Below are positions 35,156 through 46,729 of a DNA stretch of 64,000 nt, piece after piece (positions within the stretch are counted from its first letter, which is position 1; each line of letters starts with the position of its first letter). Location of the stretch: positions 93,413 through 157,412 of the forward strand of contig JAKSZP010008054.1 of assembly GCA_022478985.1 (NCBI GenBank). Direction: 5' to 3'. A program made the position numbers and the translations under genes. This stretch comes from Massospora cicadina. Its lineage: Eukaryota > Entomophthoromycota > Entomophthoromycetes > Entomophthorales > Entomophthoraceae. The notes beneath the pieces are model-generated. The model ran no database searches. It was not told the DNA's origin and saw only the letters and a list, made by a program, of their open reading frames with translations.

Positions 35156-35327
35156 GTATTTTATTCGAGGTGGGCCGGCCTGGGGACGATACCGCACCGA
35201 TTAAGGGAAATCGAATGAATGGGAAAGGAGGATAAAATCCGGAAAACCTCCACGCGCGGCGTATGATAGGCCAGGAACTCCATGGACCGCCTTTGCTAGT
35301 CGCTATCTCGGTTCGGGGCATTGGTGC
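35156..35327 (-). mobile_element. SINE family B, 5'-truncated copy
   Basis: 172 bp between perfect 18-bp duplications gctaagtggtttagttaa (35138-35155, 35328-35345). It matches the 3' two thirds of 46366-46646 and carries the shared tail (minus strand GTCCCCAGGCCGGCCCACCT). It lacks the tRNA-like head, as expected from 5' truncation. Confidence 0.88.
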
Positions 35328-35762
35328 GCTAAGTGGTTTAGTTAATTCGATAGGTTTAATTGGGTATTGCTGAATGGTTGGTAATTTTATATTGATTCAA
35401 TATAATTTGATTTTTTAATATTATCGATAACCATCTACAAATATTAAAAAGAATTGAATAGGATCATCAGGTAAACTTAAAGCCCAAAAGCAAATCTGTG
35501 CTAAACTGGGTATCAACAAGAATTAGCCAAACTTTTCTTTACAAAACTATCATTCTGTTTATTTATTTATACCGGGTGCATTATCTCGAGCAAATAACCA
35601 AAAATCACCAAACTTTGCACAAATATTTTATAAAGGTTGGGAACGGAATGCTAATATGTATTTTTTTAGTATAATCATATAAATTTTAATAATAGTTCTA
35701 TATAAGATCTAAAACTTATATGTTTCTAATAGTAATTATATAGCAATTTGGCTGGGTATTTT

Positions 35763-35781
35763 TTTAGTACTAGATGGTCCT
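35763..35781 (-). mobile_element. Micro-insertion with target duplication, copy 1
   Basis: A 19-bp insert between perfect 15-bp repeats ttggctgggtatttt (35748-35762, 35782-35796). On the minus strand it reads AGGACCATCTAGTACTAAA, with more A's if the ambiguous run is counted. The same core occurs at 60146-60169 between a different duplication. Confidence 0.8.
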
Positions 35782-36323
35782 TTGGCTGGGTATTTTCATA
35801 TTCATTTAATTCGATTTTTTCATAGGTTTTTGATAAGGGGTTGGTAGTTTTTGGCAGTTGTAAGTTCCGTAATTGGTTTTTGTTGAGTGGTGGTTTATTT
35901 TTTGGTCGATTCGATAGGCTCAATAGTTTCAGGTAAGTGATTGATGGTTTATTTAATTTGGCAGGCTTAATTGATTTTGGCTAAGTGGTTGTAGGCTGGA
36001 ATTTTTAATAGGTTTAATGGTTTCTGAACTTATTGATAGCTATCTACCAATATAAAAACTAAAATAATTTATAATCTGATTGATTTGAAAGGTTTATTTT
36101 ATTTGGCCGAGTGGGTTGATGGTTTTTGGTCGAATCGATAGGATACAGTTTAGCTTTGGGGGAACTTAGTTATTGGCTGATTTGATAAGTTTAGTTAAAT
36201 TTAGCTGAGTGGTTGGTGGTTTTGATTACATCGACTGAGCAATTAGATTTGGCCGAGTAATTATTGCTTAACTATATATTAATCTAAATTAATCAATTCA
36301 AATCACCTGAAATTCTATAGACA

Positions 36324-36352
36324 CCGTAGCGAAGCACGGATAACTCCGCTAG
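36324..36352 (+). terminator. Helitron 3' hairpin and CTAG end
   Basis: CCGTAGC-GAA-GCACGG forms a short stem with one bulged A. CTAG follows 9 nt later. This is the replication-termination signal that defines the Helitron end. Confidence 0.8.
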
Positions 36353-37315
36353 TTTAGTAAATAAAAAAATGGGCTCGGAAGCGATAGATTTCAAGTGTAT
36401 GTTCATCGCTGGATAAACTTTATTCCGGTATCGGTGAAGCGATACCTTCAAAGCATTTTTGATATGTCCTATGGCTGGGGGTATGTTCAAAATTCAGTCA
36501 GTATGAGCTCATAGCGGGACAAGCTTAAATCATTATAGATGGCTATCGTTTTTGCATAATTTGACCAATAAACTCATCTAGATTTAATAAAAATGACTTA
36601 TTTTAAATAGAGATCAATAAATTTACATAGATTGACTAATAAAAGCAACAAAATCTAATAAAATGAATTACTGTAGATGACGATCAGTAAATTTGGCATA
36701 CTTTGGCCAATAAAATCATCTACATTTAATAAAATGAGTATTGTAGATGGTGATCTGTAAATTTAGTATAATTTGACCAATAAAATCAACTAAGTTTATA
36801 AAATGAGTCATTAGTATATTTGTTTATAAGATACTATATATAAAATATATACAAAGAAGTTTATTTTTAGAGAAATAGTTGGGGGGCAAAAAAATATATA
36901 AAGATAGTAATATTTAATAAAAGTAGGGAAAAAAGCCACTTTTAAAAATGCACTAATTTTTGAGGGAAAAGAGCTGGGGGTAAAATTTTTTGGGAAAAAA
37001 AGAACCTCCTTTAAAAAAGCTCTAAAAAGTATGAAATAATTGATAAATTAAGCCTACTTAATAAAACCCTTTTTGAAGTTGGTGCCATATTTTAACTGAA
37101 TTATAATAGTTATTTATAGTTTATATACTCAGTATTATATATTCCAAGTTGCGTATAGTTTACATTTAAACCTAATCCAGACATAAGATATAGATTGTAT
37201 TTGTGAGCAGAATTCTATAATTCAGTTTAAAATATGGCGCCAGCTTCAAAAAGGGTTTTATTAAGTAGGCTTAATTTCTCAGTTATTTCATACTTTTTAG
37301 AGCTTTTTATATATA
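36353..37315 (+). repeat. Repeat modules E and M, copy 2
   Basis: The F-E linker (TTTAGTAAATA) resumes at the Helitron end, then E runs from ATGGGCTCGGAAGC to GGGAAAAAAAGAACC and a full M follows (about 37008-37315). Within E, about 36530-36810 holds four units of about 68 bp (GTAGATGACGATCAGTAAAT, TTTGACCAATAAAATCA). Confidence 0.7.
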
Positions 37316-37867
37316 TAGATATACTCAGCACTATATATTTTAATTTGCTTATAATTTACACTTGGACCAATCCAGTATAAGCTCTAATTTGTATATGTAA
37401 GCAAAATTCTATAAATCAAGTTAGATTCCCACTCTGACTTCAAAAGGGTATTGAGTATCTATAACTTCTCAATTATTTCATACTTTTTAGTACCTTTTTT
37501 AATAGAGCTCTTTTTCCCTAATTTTTTTTTAAAAAGAAAAAGTAATTGTGGTGGGTTGACCTTGGGACAAATATACCACACCAAGAATTTTTATAGCCAG
37601 TACAGGTTTTGATCCTATGTTGAACATAACCTGCACTAGAGTGGTAGCAGGAATTACCTTGCCAGGATAACCACCCTTCCAAAAAAATTTTAAAGGTAGT
37701 TCTTTTTCCCCCAAAAAAATTAGTGATTTTTCAAAGTTGGTTCTGTTTTCCAATTTTATTTTGAAAAATCCCTATTTCTATATAACAATAAAATTATTGT
37801 AGTTGGGTACCAATATTGCTAAAATTATTGTACATTTTATATATTATCTCAAACAAATACATCAAAA
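37316..37867 (-). repeat. Half M and inverted E repeat
   Basis: A second right half of M (37316-37500), then E in reverse (CTCTTTTTCCC .. CAATTTTATTTTGAAAAATC .. ATTATCTCAAACAAATACAT). Together with copy 2 it makes a large palindrome-like arrangement centred near 37310. A SINE sits inside. Confidence 0.6.
37548..37685 (-). mobile_element. SINE family A, copy 4
   Basis: Minus-strand family A: the shared tail shows as GGTGGGTTGACCTTGGGACA on the plus strand, then box B and the head (CCTGCCAGG..CCACCC region). The flanks are T/A runs, so the duplication cannot be fixed. Confidence 0.75.
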
Positions 37868-38310
37868 AAGCTAAACTTGGCACAAATATTTATTAATATT
37901 GGGAACTATATTAGGCTGTCTTTTATTTTCTTTATTAAAAAAAGTTATATATAAAATATAGCAATAATATCTAAAGTAATTTTATCAATTTGGGTGAGCA
38001 GTTTATTGTTATTTGGTCAATTTGATAGGATCAATAATTTTGAATAAGCAGATAGTAATTTAATCAATTTATTAGCCTCATTGGCTTTGGTAAGCAATTT
38101 ATAGCTGTTTAGTGAATTCAATAAGATCACTGATTTCTGTATACATTTGGTGATTGGTTGATGAAATGTATTCAGTTTTGTTTAAGTGGTTAGTGGTTTT
38201 TAGTTGCTTTGACAGATTCAATGGGTTTACTATGCAGTTTGGTTTACTTATATAAGTCTGGGTTTAATTACTATAAACCTGTCAAGGTCCATCTACCAAA
38301 AATGACATCA
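37868..38310 (+). mobile_element. Helitron-related fragment
   Basis: Matches 35560-35760 (CTAAACTTGGCACAAATATTT) and the degenerate TTTGATAGGATCAATAATTTT-type minisatellite. It interrupts module E. Ends not defined. Confidence 0.5.
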
Positions 38311-38567
38311 ATTTAAAAAAGATGAAGCTATTGATCCACTAAAGACAGAATAAAGTTTATCCACTGATGAACATGTTTCACAATCAAATTCATCACTTCT
38401 GGTCCATTTTTAACCAACTTTGAAAAAGAAGGTTATCAATTTGACATATTTTTTCTGTTTGTTCATGCATAACTTTGAAACTACTTGACTAATTCAGATT
38501 ATCTTCTTTTTCAAAAAAGAGGATGCTCCAACTTAGGTCCCTAACACTTTTACAAGTATTGGTCCAG
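38311..38567 (-). repeat. E start and module F, copy 3
   Basis: On the minus strand: F (GGACCTAAGTTGGAGCATCC .. CTTTTTCAAAGTTGGTTAAA) followed directly by the E start (AATGGACCAGAAGTGATGAA). The second long LINE is inserted at the F edge. Confidence 0.7.
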
Positions 38568-39199
38568 TTTTTTTATAAACTTTATACCTTTATTAAAGGA
38601 ATTAAATTATGAAATAAGGTAAGAGGGATGGCGGAAACAGGGATTTTGGTCAGTGAAAAAGCTTGGAACAGGTGCCACTAATTGGGTAGCATTGCTGACC
38701 ATCCCATGTAATGGGGGCTCTTGTGGCTCAATTTTTAGCCACAAGTGCCAAGTGTATAAACTATATACAATAATGGTAGAGGATTGCTCAGAGTTAGATC
38801 AGCTGCTTTCTAAGTGTCTTAGCAAAAAAGAGGTCTAGAGAGGGGTATATATCTGGCTGCTATTGCTTGCCAGATAGCAATAGCCTCATAATTGACCAAT
38901 ATTTTTTTAAACATACTACATTTAAAATAATGGTAGGCAATATCCACCTCAGGTTCAGCACATACTGAGCATTCCTTATAGGGGTACCCTGAGCCTTTGT
39001 GTTTGCCTGGTTTTATTGCCCTGTGTAAAATTCTCCAGGTGGTGGAGCATTAGTTAGAGGTAACCAGTTTGTTATTAAAACCATAACTAACTCCTTGAGA
39101 TTATATTTGGTGTCATGACCTTCATTCACCCATTCATTAAGGATTTGGGGGCAAGAAGGTGTTTTGAATGTGCTTTTGGGGGGTGTCCCCAAATTAAGA

Positions 39200-40860
39200 T
39201 TGGCAAATTATTATAAAGCATTAATTTTTTTGTCAGTGGATTTGTTCTCTATCCTTTTCAGTTTCTTCCAAGTTGTAGTCATGGCTATTGCTGCCCTCTG
39301 GGCTTTAATGTCCCTCCATATCATATTATTGGTATGTGACGTATATGAGATCAACCAATCACCCAGTTTATCACCCTGATGCATAGTCTCCAATAGCAGG
39401 GTCAGTGGCACTTAAAGGGTAGTCATGGGTTATGCAGCATCCACTCCCTAAAGGATCATGATGATATTATCTCTGAGATCCCTTTGATTCAGGCCCAGTT
39501 ACTCCCCACGCTAGCGCTGATCAGCATATATATGACTGCATCATCTGGAGAAAAGCTTTGGCCCAGATCCAGTGAGCATGTTTCTCAAAATTGATTAGCC
39601 CCATATCCACTACGCATTTGGGCTTGAACAGGATGTCCAGTTTGACTGGTGTGCATGTGCCTTAAACCACAGGAAGGTGCAGATGAGAAACTTTATTTTA
39701 CCTTTTAAACCTAAGCTCAGTTGTAGGGTGTGAGCCACATACCAAAATTTTGATAGCATGAAGGTGTTTAGCGCCTGCACCTTCTCTTTAAGGTTCAAGT
39801 GGGCATGTTTTCAGTGGGCTATCCAATACAATATACTGGAAAACATATCTTGTTTCATTGCATCAATAGCTGGACCCAATTCAGTGAAGAGGATACCCAA
39901 TTATTTGAACATTTGTGTGGGTGCTACAAGATTTATGCCCAATAGAGGGGGTAATTGAGGCTGCCCTATTTTAACAACTACTATCTTGTCAATATAAATT
40001 TTGGCATTTGATGTCTATTGGTACAGGGAGAGGAGTTCATCAACGTCTTGGAGGTTACTTTATGAACTGATCTCAACTGCCAGATCATCTGCAAATGCTT
40101 GCATTCTGATAAGGTACTGGTTGGGGTGGCAGATACCCTGCAGCTTCACTTCTGCTGCTGCCAATAGGATGTTCACAGCAAAGTTAAATAGTATCAGAGA
40201 CATGGGATCATCATTGTGGAGGCCCTGTCCAATCAGAATTGATTCTGTTATGCTGGTAGCCAGGATGACTCATGTTGTGAGGCCTGTGTATAGTGCATCA
40301 ATACAGTCAATAAAGGTGGCAGGAATTCTAACAGCATTCATTGCTGTCCTCAGGAATGGCTATGCTACTTGATTGTAAGCCTTCTTCATGTCCAAAATCA
40401 TGAGATAGCTGTTTTCAATCCCATGCATGTTTTGTTGGGCATTTTGAACCAATCAGATACTTTCCCAGATAGTCCGCCCCTTGATAAACCCATTTTGGGA
40501 CATGTGGATGGTCTTCAGGGTGGTATGCATCAGTTGGTCAGTGAGGATTTATGTGAGGATTTGTAATCAGCATTTGACAGTGCAATCAGGCACCAGTTCT
40601 AAAGGTGTCGCTAAGAGCCTTTTTTGTATAGTAGCACAATTCAGGTTTTGTGGCCCCTGGGATTTGACACTTGTGAGACAGAGAGTAGTTAAAAAGATAG
40701 TTAAGTTTCAATGCGCCACGCTCACAGCTTGTGTTCAGAATTTCTACTTGCATGTTGTTGTTGCCTGAGGACTTATTTTTTGGCATGTCCTTAAGTGCCC
40801 ATTTTACCTCCTTCACTGTGATCTCAGCAACTAGGTCATGTTTAGCGCTAATGAAAATCC
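39200..40860 (-). pseudogene. LINE reverse transcriptase (second copy)
   Basis: From the 5' side: KEVKWALKDMPKNKSSGNNN at 40816 and below, then YLMILDMKKAYNQVA near 40430-40370, and AFADDLAVEISS with an intact FADD at 40083-40094. Motif A also keeps its Asp (LDM). The rest is broken by stops. The C-terminal zinc-like part lies near 38880-39150. Confidence 0.8.
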
Positions 40861-41096
40861 TTGGAACGCTGGCTCAGCAAGGGCTATAAGGGCTTCTGTC
40901 ACAATTCTATTTGGTTTACTGGGGTGGAAGAGGTCACCATAAAACTGCTCAACATTGCGTTTGATTTTTTCTCAAGTTACTGAAATTACACCATTGGAAG
41001 TCTCTACCTGACGGATTCTGGCTTTAGTCTGGAATTCTTTAAGTCTGACCAGGTTCTCCCTAGTCATCATCCCCAGTAAGCTTTGGTGGTGGAAGG

Positions 41097-42050
41097 TCAC
41101 ATTCTGCCGCCATTCATTATCTTGATTTTGCGGGAGCTCTTGACTTGTTTATGTTTTTTCTGATACTCCCACCAACATACCTCACTGTCCCACAGCTCTT
41201 GCTTCAGGGTATTTAGGGCAACCTTTAGCTGTTTAGCAGCAGCATTACATTTGTAAGTTTTTGTCTTCTTGTACTTTTCACTATCCCTCATAAGCTTTTC
41301 TTTAATTCTTTTCCAGAAGTTTAAGGGATCTATGCCCTCCTGGTGGTATGAATATACTATAATTTGATCAAACCATTTTTCAGCAGTATGGTACCACTCT
41401 GGTTTCACACTGTTAAGGGAATATCATACTCCCAAGATGGTTGGGTGTCACCCAGATTGATGGCTACCTGCAGTAACATTTGGTTGCTTTCTGTATTTAT
41501 AAAGATTTCAATATGTGACGTTGCCTGTCTGAGGTTGAATGAGACTAGTACATAATCCAGTCTGTAGCCACTTACTAGTTAATCTTTAGAATCATATTCC
41601 CACCGCATAAGGTTTGCAGGTCCTCCTCCTCCTCATCAACTGATAGACACTTCCCCAATCTCACAAGGTACATCAGCATATCTTCTGCCATACTAGGGAC
41701 TCAGCTGCAAGTCAGGAACATGTCCCTGCTCACATTTGTTCAACGATTAAAGTCACCTGCTATAGTTATTGCAGCGTCAGTTTGAATTAACTACAGAAAA
41801 TTACCAGAATTGTTTGTTTTCTTGGGGTTTGGGTGGTGCATACACAACAATCACTCAAAGAGTTTTACTGGTTCACTTACTGTGAGCCATGGCCACCAGG
41901 ATTCTTCTGGCATGTGTCTTCTCCACAAATTTCAATTTTATGTTTTTGTTCAGCATGATGATTGGAACATGGTCCAACCAAAGTTTGGCACTTAATCTAT
42001 TGAGACCATGAAGTTGTTTGGGGTCTCTGTTTGAGTATGATCATTTTACA
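41097..42050 (-). pseudogene. LINE AP endonuclease and linker (second copy)
   Basis: AGDFNR near 41742-41762 and YRLDYVLVSFN near 41530-41575 are APE signatures (GDFN, R-x-D-Y/H). The linker to RT is the open frame 41097-41408, helical and Lys-rich, with SEVCWWEYQKKHK, where the first LINE has SKEWWSEC. Confidence 0.75.
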
Positions 42051-42249
42051 CTGGGCGTATAACCAAGTTTTAGATAATAAATTAGATTAATAAGAATGTT
42101 AGCTTTAAAGTGGTGCATTTTTCCTCTCCCATTTTTTTATACTAGCTATCTTCCTAGAATTTGTGGGTGCAATGATCATTAATAGCCACCTGACCCATGG
42201 GTGTAAGGATTTTTTGTGTTATGCATCAAGTCTCAAACAGAGGCTAATT

Positions 42250-45200
42250 TTTTTGGCAGCAGGTGTCACTAAGGAGGGGTGACAGGTTGGAGGTGTTCAG
42301 TTGGCGCAGTTTGTCAGGACAGGGATTTTGTTAACTGGCATGGAGTGCACTATATAATCCTATATCCATCCCAGCCTCCTTGTCTATTGAGAGGGGTGTC
42401 AGTTTTAGTACAAAATGGAGCCGCTGCTTTGAGAGTGAGGGCGAATGGCAGAGTTGGCTTCAATCCCAGATGAGCCACTGTGTCAGCTGTGGTTGCTGAC
42501 TGCCTGTGTGAGTTATTCTTGGTGTGAGTACGTCGGAGTTTTGTGCCATTTTTTTGGCGTCCCAGTTGGTTGGACTTATCAGAGGGGAGTTGTTCCATTG
42601 GGGGGAGAGATTGTTTTGAGCCCTTTTCCTGATGACCTATTAAAGGCTTCTTGGCTTACTTTATGCAAGAGTAGTTCCTTCTTCTCCTCCCATTCCGCAT
42701 GGGTAGGGTTAGCGTGCTGGGACCCTTGTTGCATTTATTCATCCATCCTATATGACTTCAGGTTCATAACATTAATGGTTCATTGTCAGCCTCAAGGCGC
42801 TTTGCTCTCTCACGTTCCCATGCTTCTTGGTGGGCAGCATACAGCTCCTGCTGCTGGCGGTGCATGTCTGTGATCTCTGATAAGTTATGGGGGATCCATT
42901 CCTTGGCTTTGGGGCAAAGGAAGGATTTAGACCTAACTTTGGCGATCCCATTTATAGGGTTATACTCATAATCTTGGGGTGATTTACATTTTTATGATGC
43001 ACTGCACCATTGAGTTTCCCATCTGGTAACAAACTGAGATAACCGTTTGGTGTTCTCTTGTTCAACATAGATCACCTTCTGGAGGCCTGGGATACAGATA
43101 AACTTAGGAAGAGCTATTTTGTTTGTCTTCATTTAGGGCGCAGGTTCATACAGAGCTTCCACTGTATGGGGGCAAAGACATTTAATGATGTAATAGCTGC
43201 TGGCTTGCTGAGATTCACAAATCTCACCATAGTATGACAGTTCAATACAAATTTCCTTATGGACCCATGTGCAGGCATGGCCCATTGATAATTTATGAAA
43301 AATCATACCTTTCATCATTGTTTGCATATCTGGTGGGTTTGATACGCAGATAGTAGTCCTTATACTTTATCCCTACCTCTAAAATCATTTTTGGTCAAGT
43401 TCATTGGGGAGCAAAATGTCAATATAGCCACGCTCCTGGTACCCTGTGGTGTTCAAAATAACTGCTGGCCTGTGTGATGTCGAGCTCTTGGTATATTGCA
43501 ACTATCATATCTGACCATTCCTCTTCTTAACCAATTGGAGGTGGATGCATTTTGCATCCTTAAGATAGGATTTAATGGCCTGTCAGTCAGAAAACTAGCC
43601 TCTGATACCTGACTGAAATAAAGTCCACATGATTCCTAGAACCTTTCCATGACTCCTCATGAGAGGCAGCTGCCACTCTATATGATTTCTTATTTTCACA
43701 AGGTGTTGGGGCCTCTGTTGGAGGTTTCCCTCTGAGGATCTAGATGATTGCTTCATCTTAGCTGAATCCAGAGGTCAAGAAAGCTCGCACTTGGTGCATA
43801 TGAATAACCTGTTTGCAGATGGTGCTGGCCGAAGCTGAACTATTTTGAGGGATTTCCACCCCAATACTTTCATTGTTGAGAAGCCAAAGCGACACCAGGT
43901 AAGCAAGGTCTCAGGGCCGCATGCCTCATGAAAATATTTAAGAAGCACTTCCAGTGTTATAACACTTTGTTGGAACTAGTTTTGGACAGTGATGCTGTTC
44001 CACCCAGCGTTGATAAACAGGCGTGCTGCTTCTTCTGGAACCTCCGCTTCACACCACTGAAAGGCTTGCAGAGATAAACCCTTAACTATATAGGAGGTGG
44101 CAAGAGATGAGTCAGAAAATGACTGTTTCCAGTTGCAGATTGATTTGACATGAATGCACAACTTTAGCCTATCACAGCTGAGTTCAGGGGTCATAACCCC
44201 TCGCATGGCTGCTGCTTGGGATGAACCTTGTGTTCAATCCAGATATGGGCTGTGTCAGGGGTGAATCCCGCTACATCCCAGTCCGCTGCTGCAGCCAGAG
44301 GGGCATGATCCCACCAGAAATTCCTTTTTAATGTGAATGAGTGGTTGCACAGGATCTTATGAATATTTTTAGTTTCAACCAATCTGGCTCAATCCCATAC
44401 TTGTTCTATTATAGTATAGGCGCAAAGCCAATACTTTATCTCAGCTGGGGTAAAGCCATTGGCACTTCAGTTAATAGCAATTTACTGGCGACCACTCCTG
44501 GAAAGGCCCCTATTTTATGGCTTTTTCCTTCGTTTAACAAGCTTGTAGCAGGTTAGATGCCATAGCAGGTGGGATCCACATGTATGACCAGTGCAGGGCT
44601 TTGTTGGCCTTAAACCCCACCATATTCCATGGTATTGCCTCGTCAGGTGAAAAGGTAGTATTGTGTCATTTGAGGTCTGTCTCAGAAGAGAGAGCATGGC
44701 GTGCCCATTCAAGCGCCATTATAGTGTTAAGAAACATTTATATGTAGGCATTTAATTTTGACAGTTAAAGACCTGAGCTCTTGATCAAAGCTGCCAATTT
44801 TGTGGGGATAATTGCCTTCTTGAATTCTATGGAATCATAAAGGTCAATGTCATCGTCTAGCCATGCCTTAGCATCCCTGGGCCTTTAGGCCTTGCAGATT
44901 GATTCCTCCACCACTTGGTTGTCCACTCATAGTTTCATCCACTCAAGGGCCTGCTCCATGCATATGTGCAACTATTTGAAGATTATTGCCAACTAAATCA
45001 GGATTTGCATATCAATCCAACGCTTCACAGCTCCATCAGAGAACTTGTTTGCACGCCATATTGCCGCTGTAGAGAAAATATGGCTTTCAAGTCACATTGG
45101 ATTACTGTTGCATATGGGGAGCTGCAGATTTTCCTACTACATCACCTCACATGTGGAGATGACTCTATGGGTCAGCATATCCTTCTGAATCAGTGTATAG

Positions 45201-46340
45201 TTCACCAATCTGTTACAGGGTGCTCTGTTTGTTTCCTGGAATGGCTCATCAGATTTGGGGGTTTTCGTCATTACTTATGGTTTTTTTGGTAGTGGGTTTA
45301 GATTATCTGATGGGTCCAAATCAGATTCCAAAACCACTGTAACATCATCTGGGGTTGGGCCTGACAAGGGGTTAGTTGTATGAGGGGACCAATTTTTCAT
45401 CTGGGATATTTGCTGAAAATTCCCCCCCAGTTTTATAGATAATGGTGGCACCCAAAGTGATTTTTGTCCCTTTGGGGTTTGGACCTAATAATTTGTTATT
45501 CAATTAAGGGGATTTACTTTTTTCAGTGACAATTGCTGACAAATTTACTCCAATTTTATTACTATTGGGGATTTCCAAAATGACTGTAACATCATCAGGA
45601 TTTGGACCTTATAAGGGTTTAGTCAAATGGAGGGACTGATTTTTGTTGGAGACCATTGCCAACAAATTTCTTCCAGCTTTATTGCTGATTGGGGATTCTT
45701 AAAGTGACCATAACCTCTTTAGGTATTGGGCCCAATAAGGGTTAGTTGATTGAGGGGACTTATTTTTGTCAGGGAAAGTTGCTGAAAATTTTTTTCCAGT
45801 AGCATTGATACTGAATCTTTTCAATTATCATTTTTTAACTTGTGGCAATCATTTCCCAGCATGGTAAGCGAATAGTTGGGGTTAATTCCCTAGTTGGTAG
45901 GGCTTACTACATCTCTGGGGAGGGTGAGGTGCTCAATATTTGGGGTTCTGGGCTGAAAAACGACTTTTATGGTGGGTATTGCCCACAAGTGTCTTTGCTT
46001 TGCCACGAGTTGCCCATCAGTAGGACCTCCAGTTTCTGCCAAAGCAGTGGCTGTTGGTGCCCCTTGAGGTTGAGCTTTTTAGAGGGGTTTGTGTCCCCAT
46101 TCTACTAGTTATTTCTATTTTTGCGATTGATTAGCGCATTTGCGGCCAATTTTCTTTATTGTATTCTGGTCTCATCACTAACATTTATATTGATTGAGCT
46201 TGTTTGGTTTACTTGGGCCTCATTGCTGACACTTTTATTAGTATCAGCAGATGAAAATTTACTGGATGGGTTGCCCATTTGGCAGGAGTTTTTATTTTTT
46301 TTACTAAAAAAGTTACTGTGGGCTGTCACACTATGAGCTA
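42250..46340 (-). pseudogene. LINE ORF1 and 5' region (second copy)
   Basis: Pieces match the first LINE: 43976-44206 (ICNWKQSFSDSS, AFQWCEAEVPEEAARLF, GWNSITVQ) and about 46000-46250 (SSADTNKSVSN). No complete frame. It contains a tandem repeat at 45340-45815. Confidence 0.65.
45340..45815. repeat. Tandem repeat of about 120-125 bp in LINE ORF1
   Basis: Four degenerate units with the order TTGGGCCT..ATAAGGGTTAGT, GAGGGGACTTATTTTTGTC, TTGCTGA(A/C)AA, TTTTATTGCT, TTGGGGATT, GACCATAACATCATCAGG. At about 41 residues per unit it would encode a repeated segment near the ORF1 N-terminus. Confidence 0.75.
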
Positions 46341-46365
46341 AGCTCTATTGAGTAGGATCCCTTTT

Positions 46366-46646
46366 ATTTTTTATTTAAGGTGGGCTGACCTGGGAATGAT
46401 ACCGCATCAATTAAGGAAAATCAAATGAATGGGAAAGGAGGATCAAATTTGGAAAACCTCCATGCACAGCATATGATAGGCCAGGAACTTCATGGACCGC
46501 CTTTGCTATTCACTATCTCAGTTTGGGGCATTGGTGCGCAAAGCCAACACAGTCATAATTGTCCCCTACCCAAAGTTCCAGTACTGGAATTGAACTTGGG
46601 GAGGCAGCAGTAGAGGTCCCTACTCTACCACTTGGGTATCCTCCCC
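46366..46646 (-). mobile_element. SINE family B, full-length copy
   Basis: 281 bp between perfect 13-bp duplications taggatccctttt (46353-46365, 46647-46659). The minus-strand head GGATACCCAAGTGGTAGAG fits box A and AAGTTCAATTCCAG fits box B, so a tRNA-derived head. The 3' end is the shared tail (minus strand TCCCAGGTCAGCCCACCT, then TAAATAAA). It is nested in the LINE. Confidence 0.9.
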
Positions 46647-46729
46647 TAGGATCCCTTTTGTAACTGTAGCTTTTGAAAGTTGCATGCACTTCTCTAATTT
46701 AGGGTAGTAGGCTCAATCTAAGAAAGTTA

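Larger units (their letters stand above)
34930..36260 (+). repeat. Degenerate minisatellite inside the Helitron
   Basis: A unit of about 45-50 bp recurs many times with drift: TTGATTCGATAGGTTTAATT, GGTTTTNGCTGAGTGGTTGG, TGGTTTTTG. The same motif, inverted, fills 31350-31560 of Helitron 1 and, more degraded, 37985-38240. Confidence 0.65.
32574..36352 (+). mobile_element. Composite non-autonomous Helitron (plus strand)
   Basis: The 5' end is TCTATCTATATATATC preceded by A (32573). The 3' end is the hairpin CCGTAGC-GAA-GCACGG (36324-36339), 9 nt, CTAG (36349-36352), then T. The host linker resumes as TTTAGTAAATA, so insertion was between A and T, as Helitrons do. A second 5'-like end lies inside at about 34700 (CAGACACATATATATATATA, then GTGTGTGTGCACG, then the TTTTAATAGTAAAATAAAAA block), so this looks like two 5' ends sharing one 3' end. 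It holds an inserted short LINE, a SINE and a micro-insertion. No helicase frame. Confidence 0.82.

Noticed and set aside
36530..36810. Regularly spaced repeats suggesting a CRISPR-like array.
   Set aside because: Units of about 68 bp are imperfect along their whole length with no unique spacers, and the context is a eukaryotic interspersed repeat.
42445..42873. A 142-codon plus-strand frame as a gene.
   Set aside because: It is antisense to the LINE ORF1 region, has no recognisable domain, and neighbouring frames on the element's own strand fit LINE homology.
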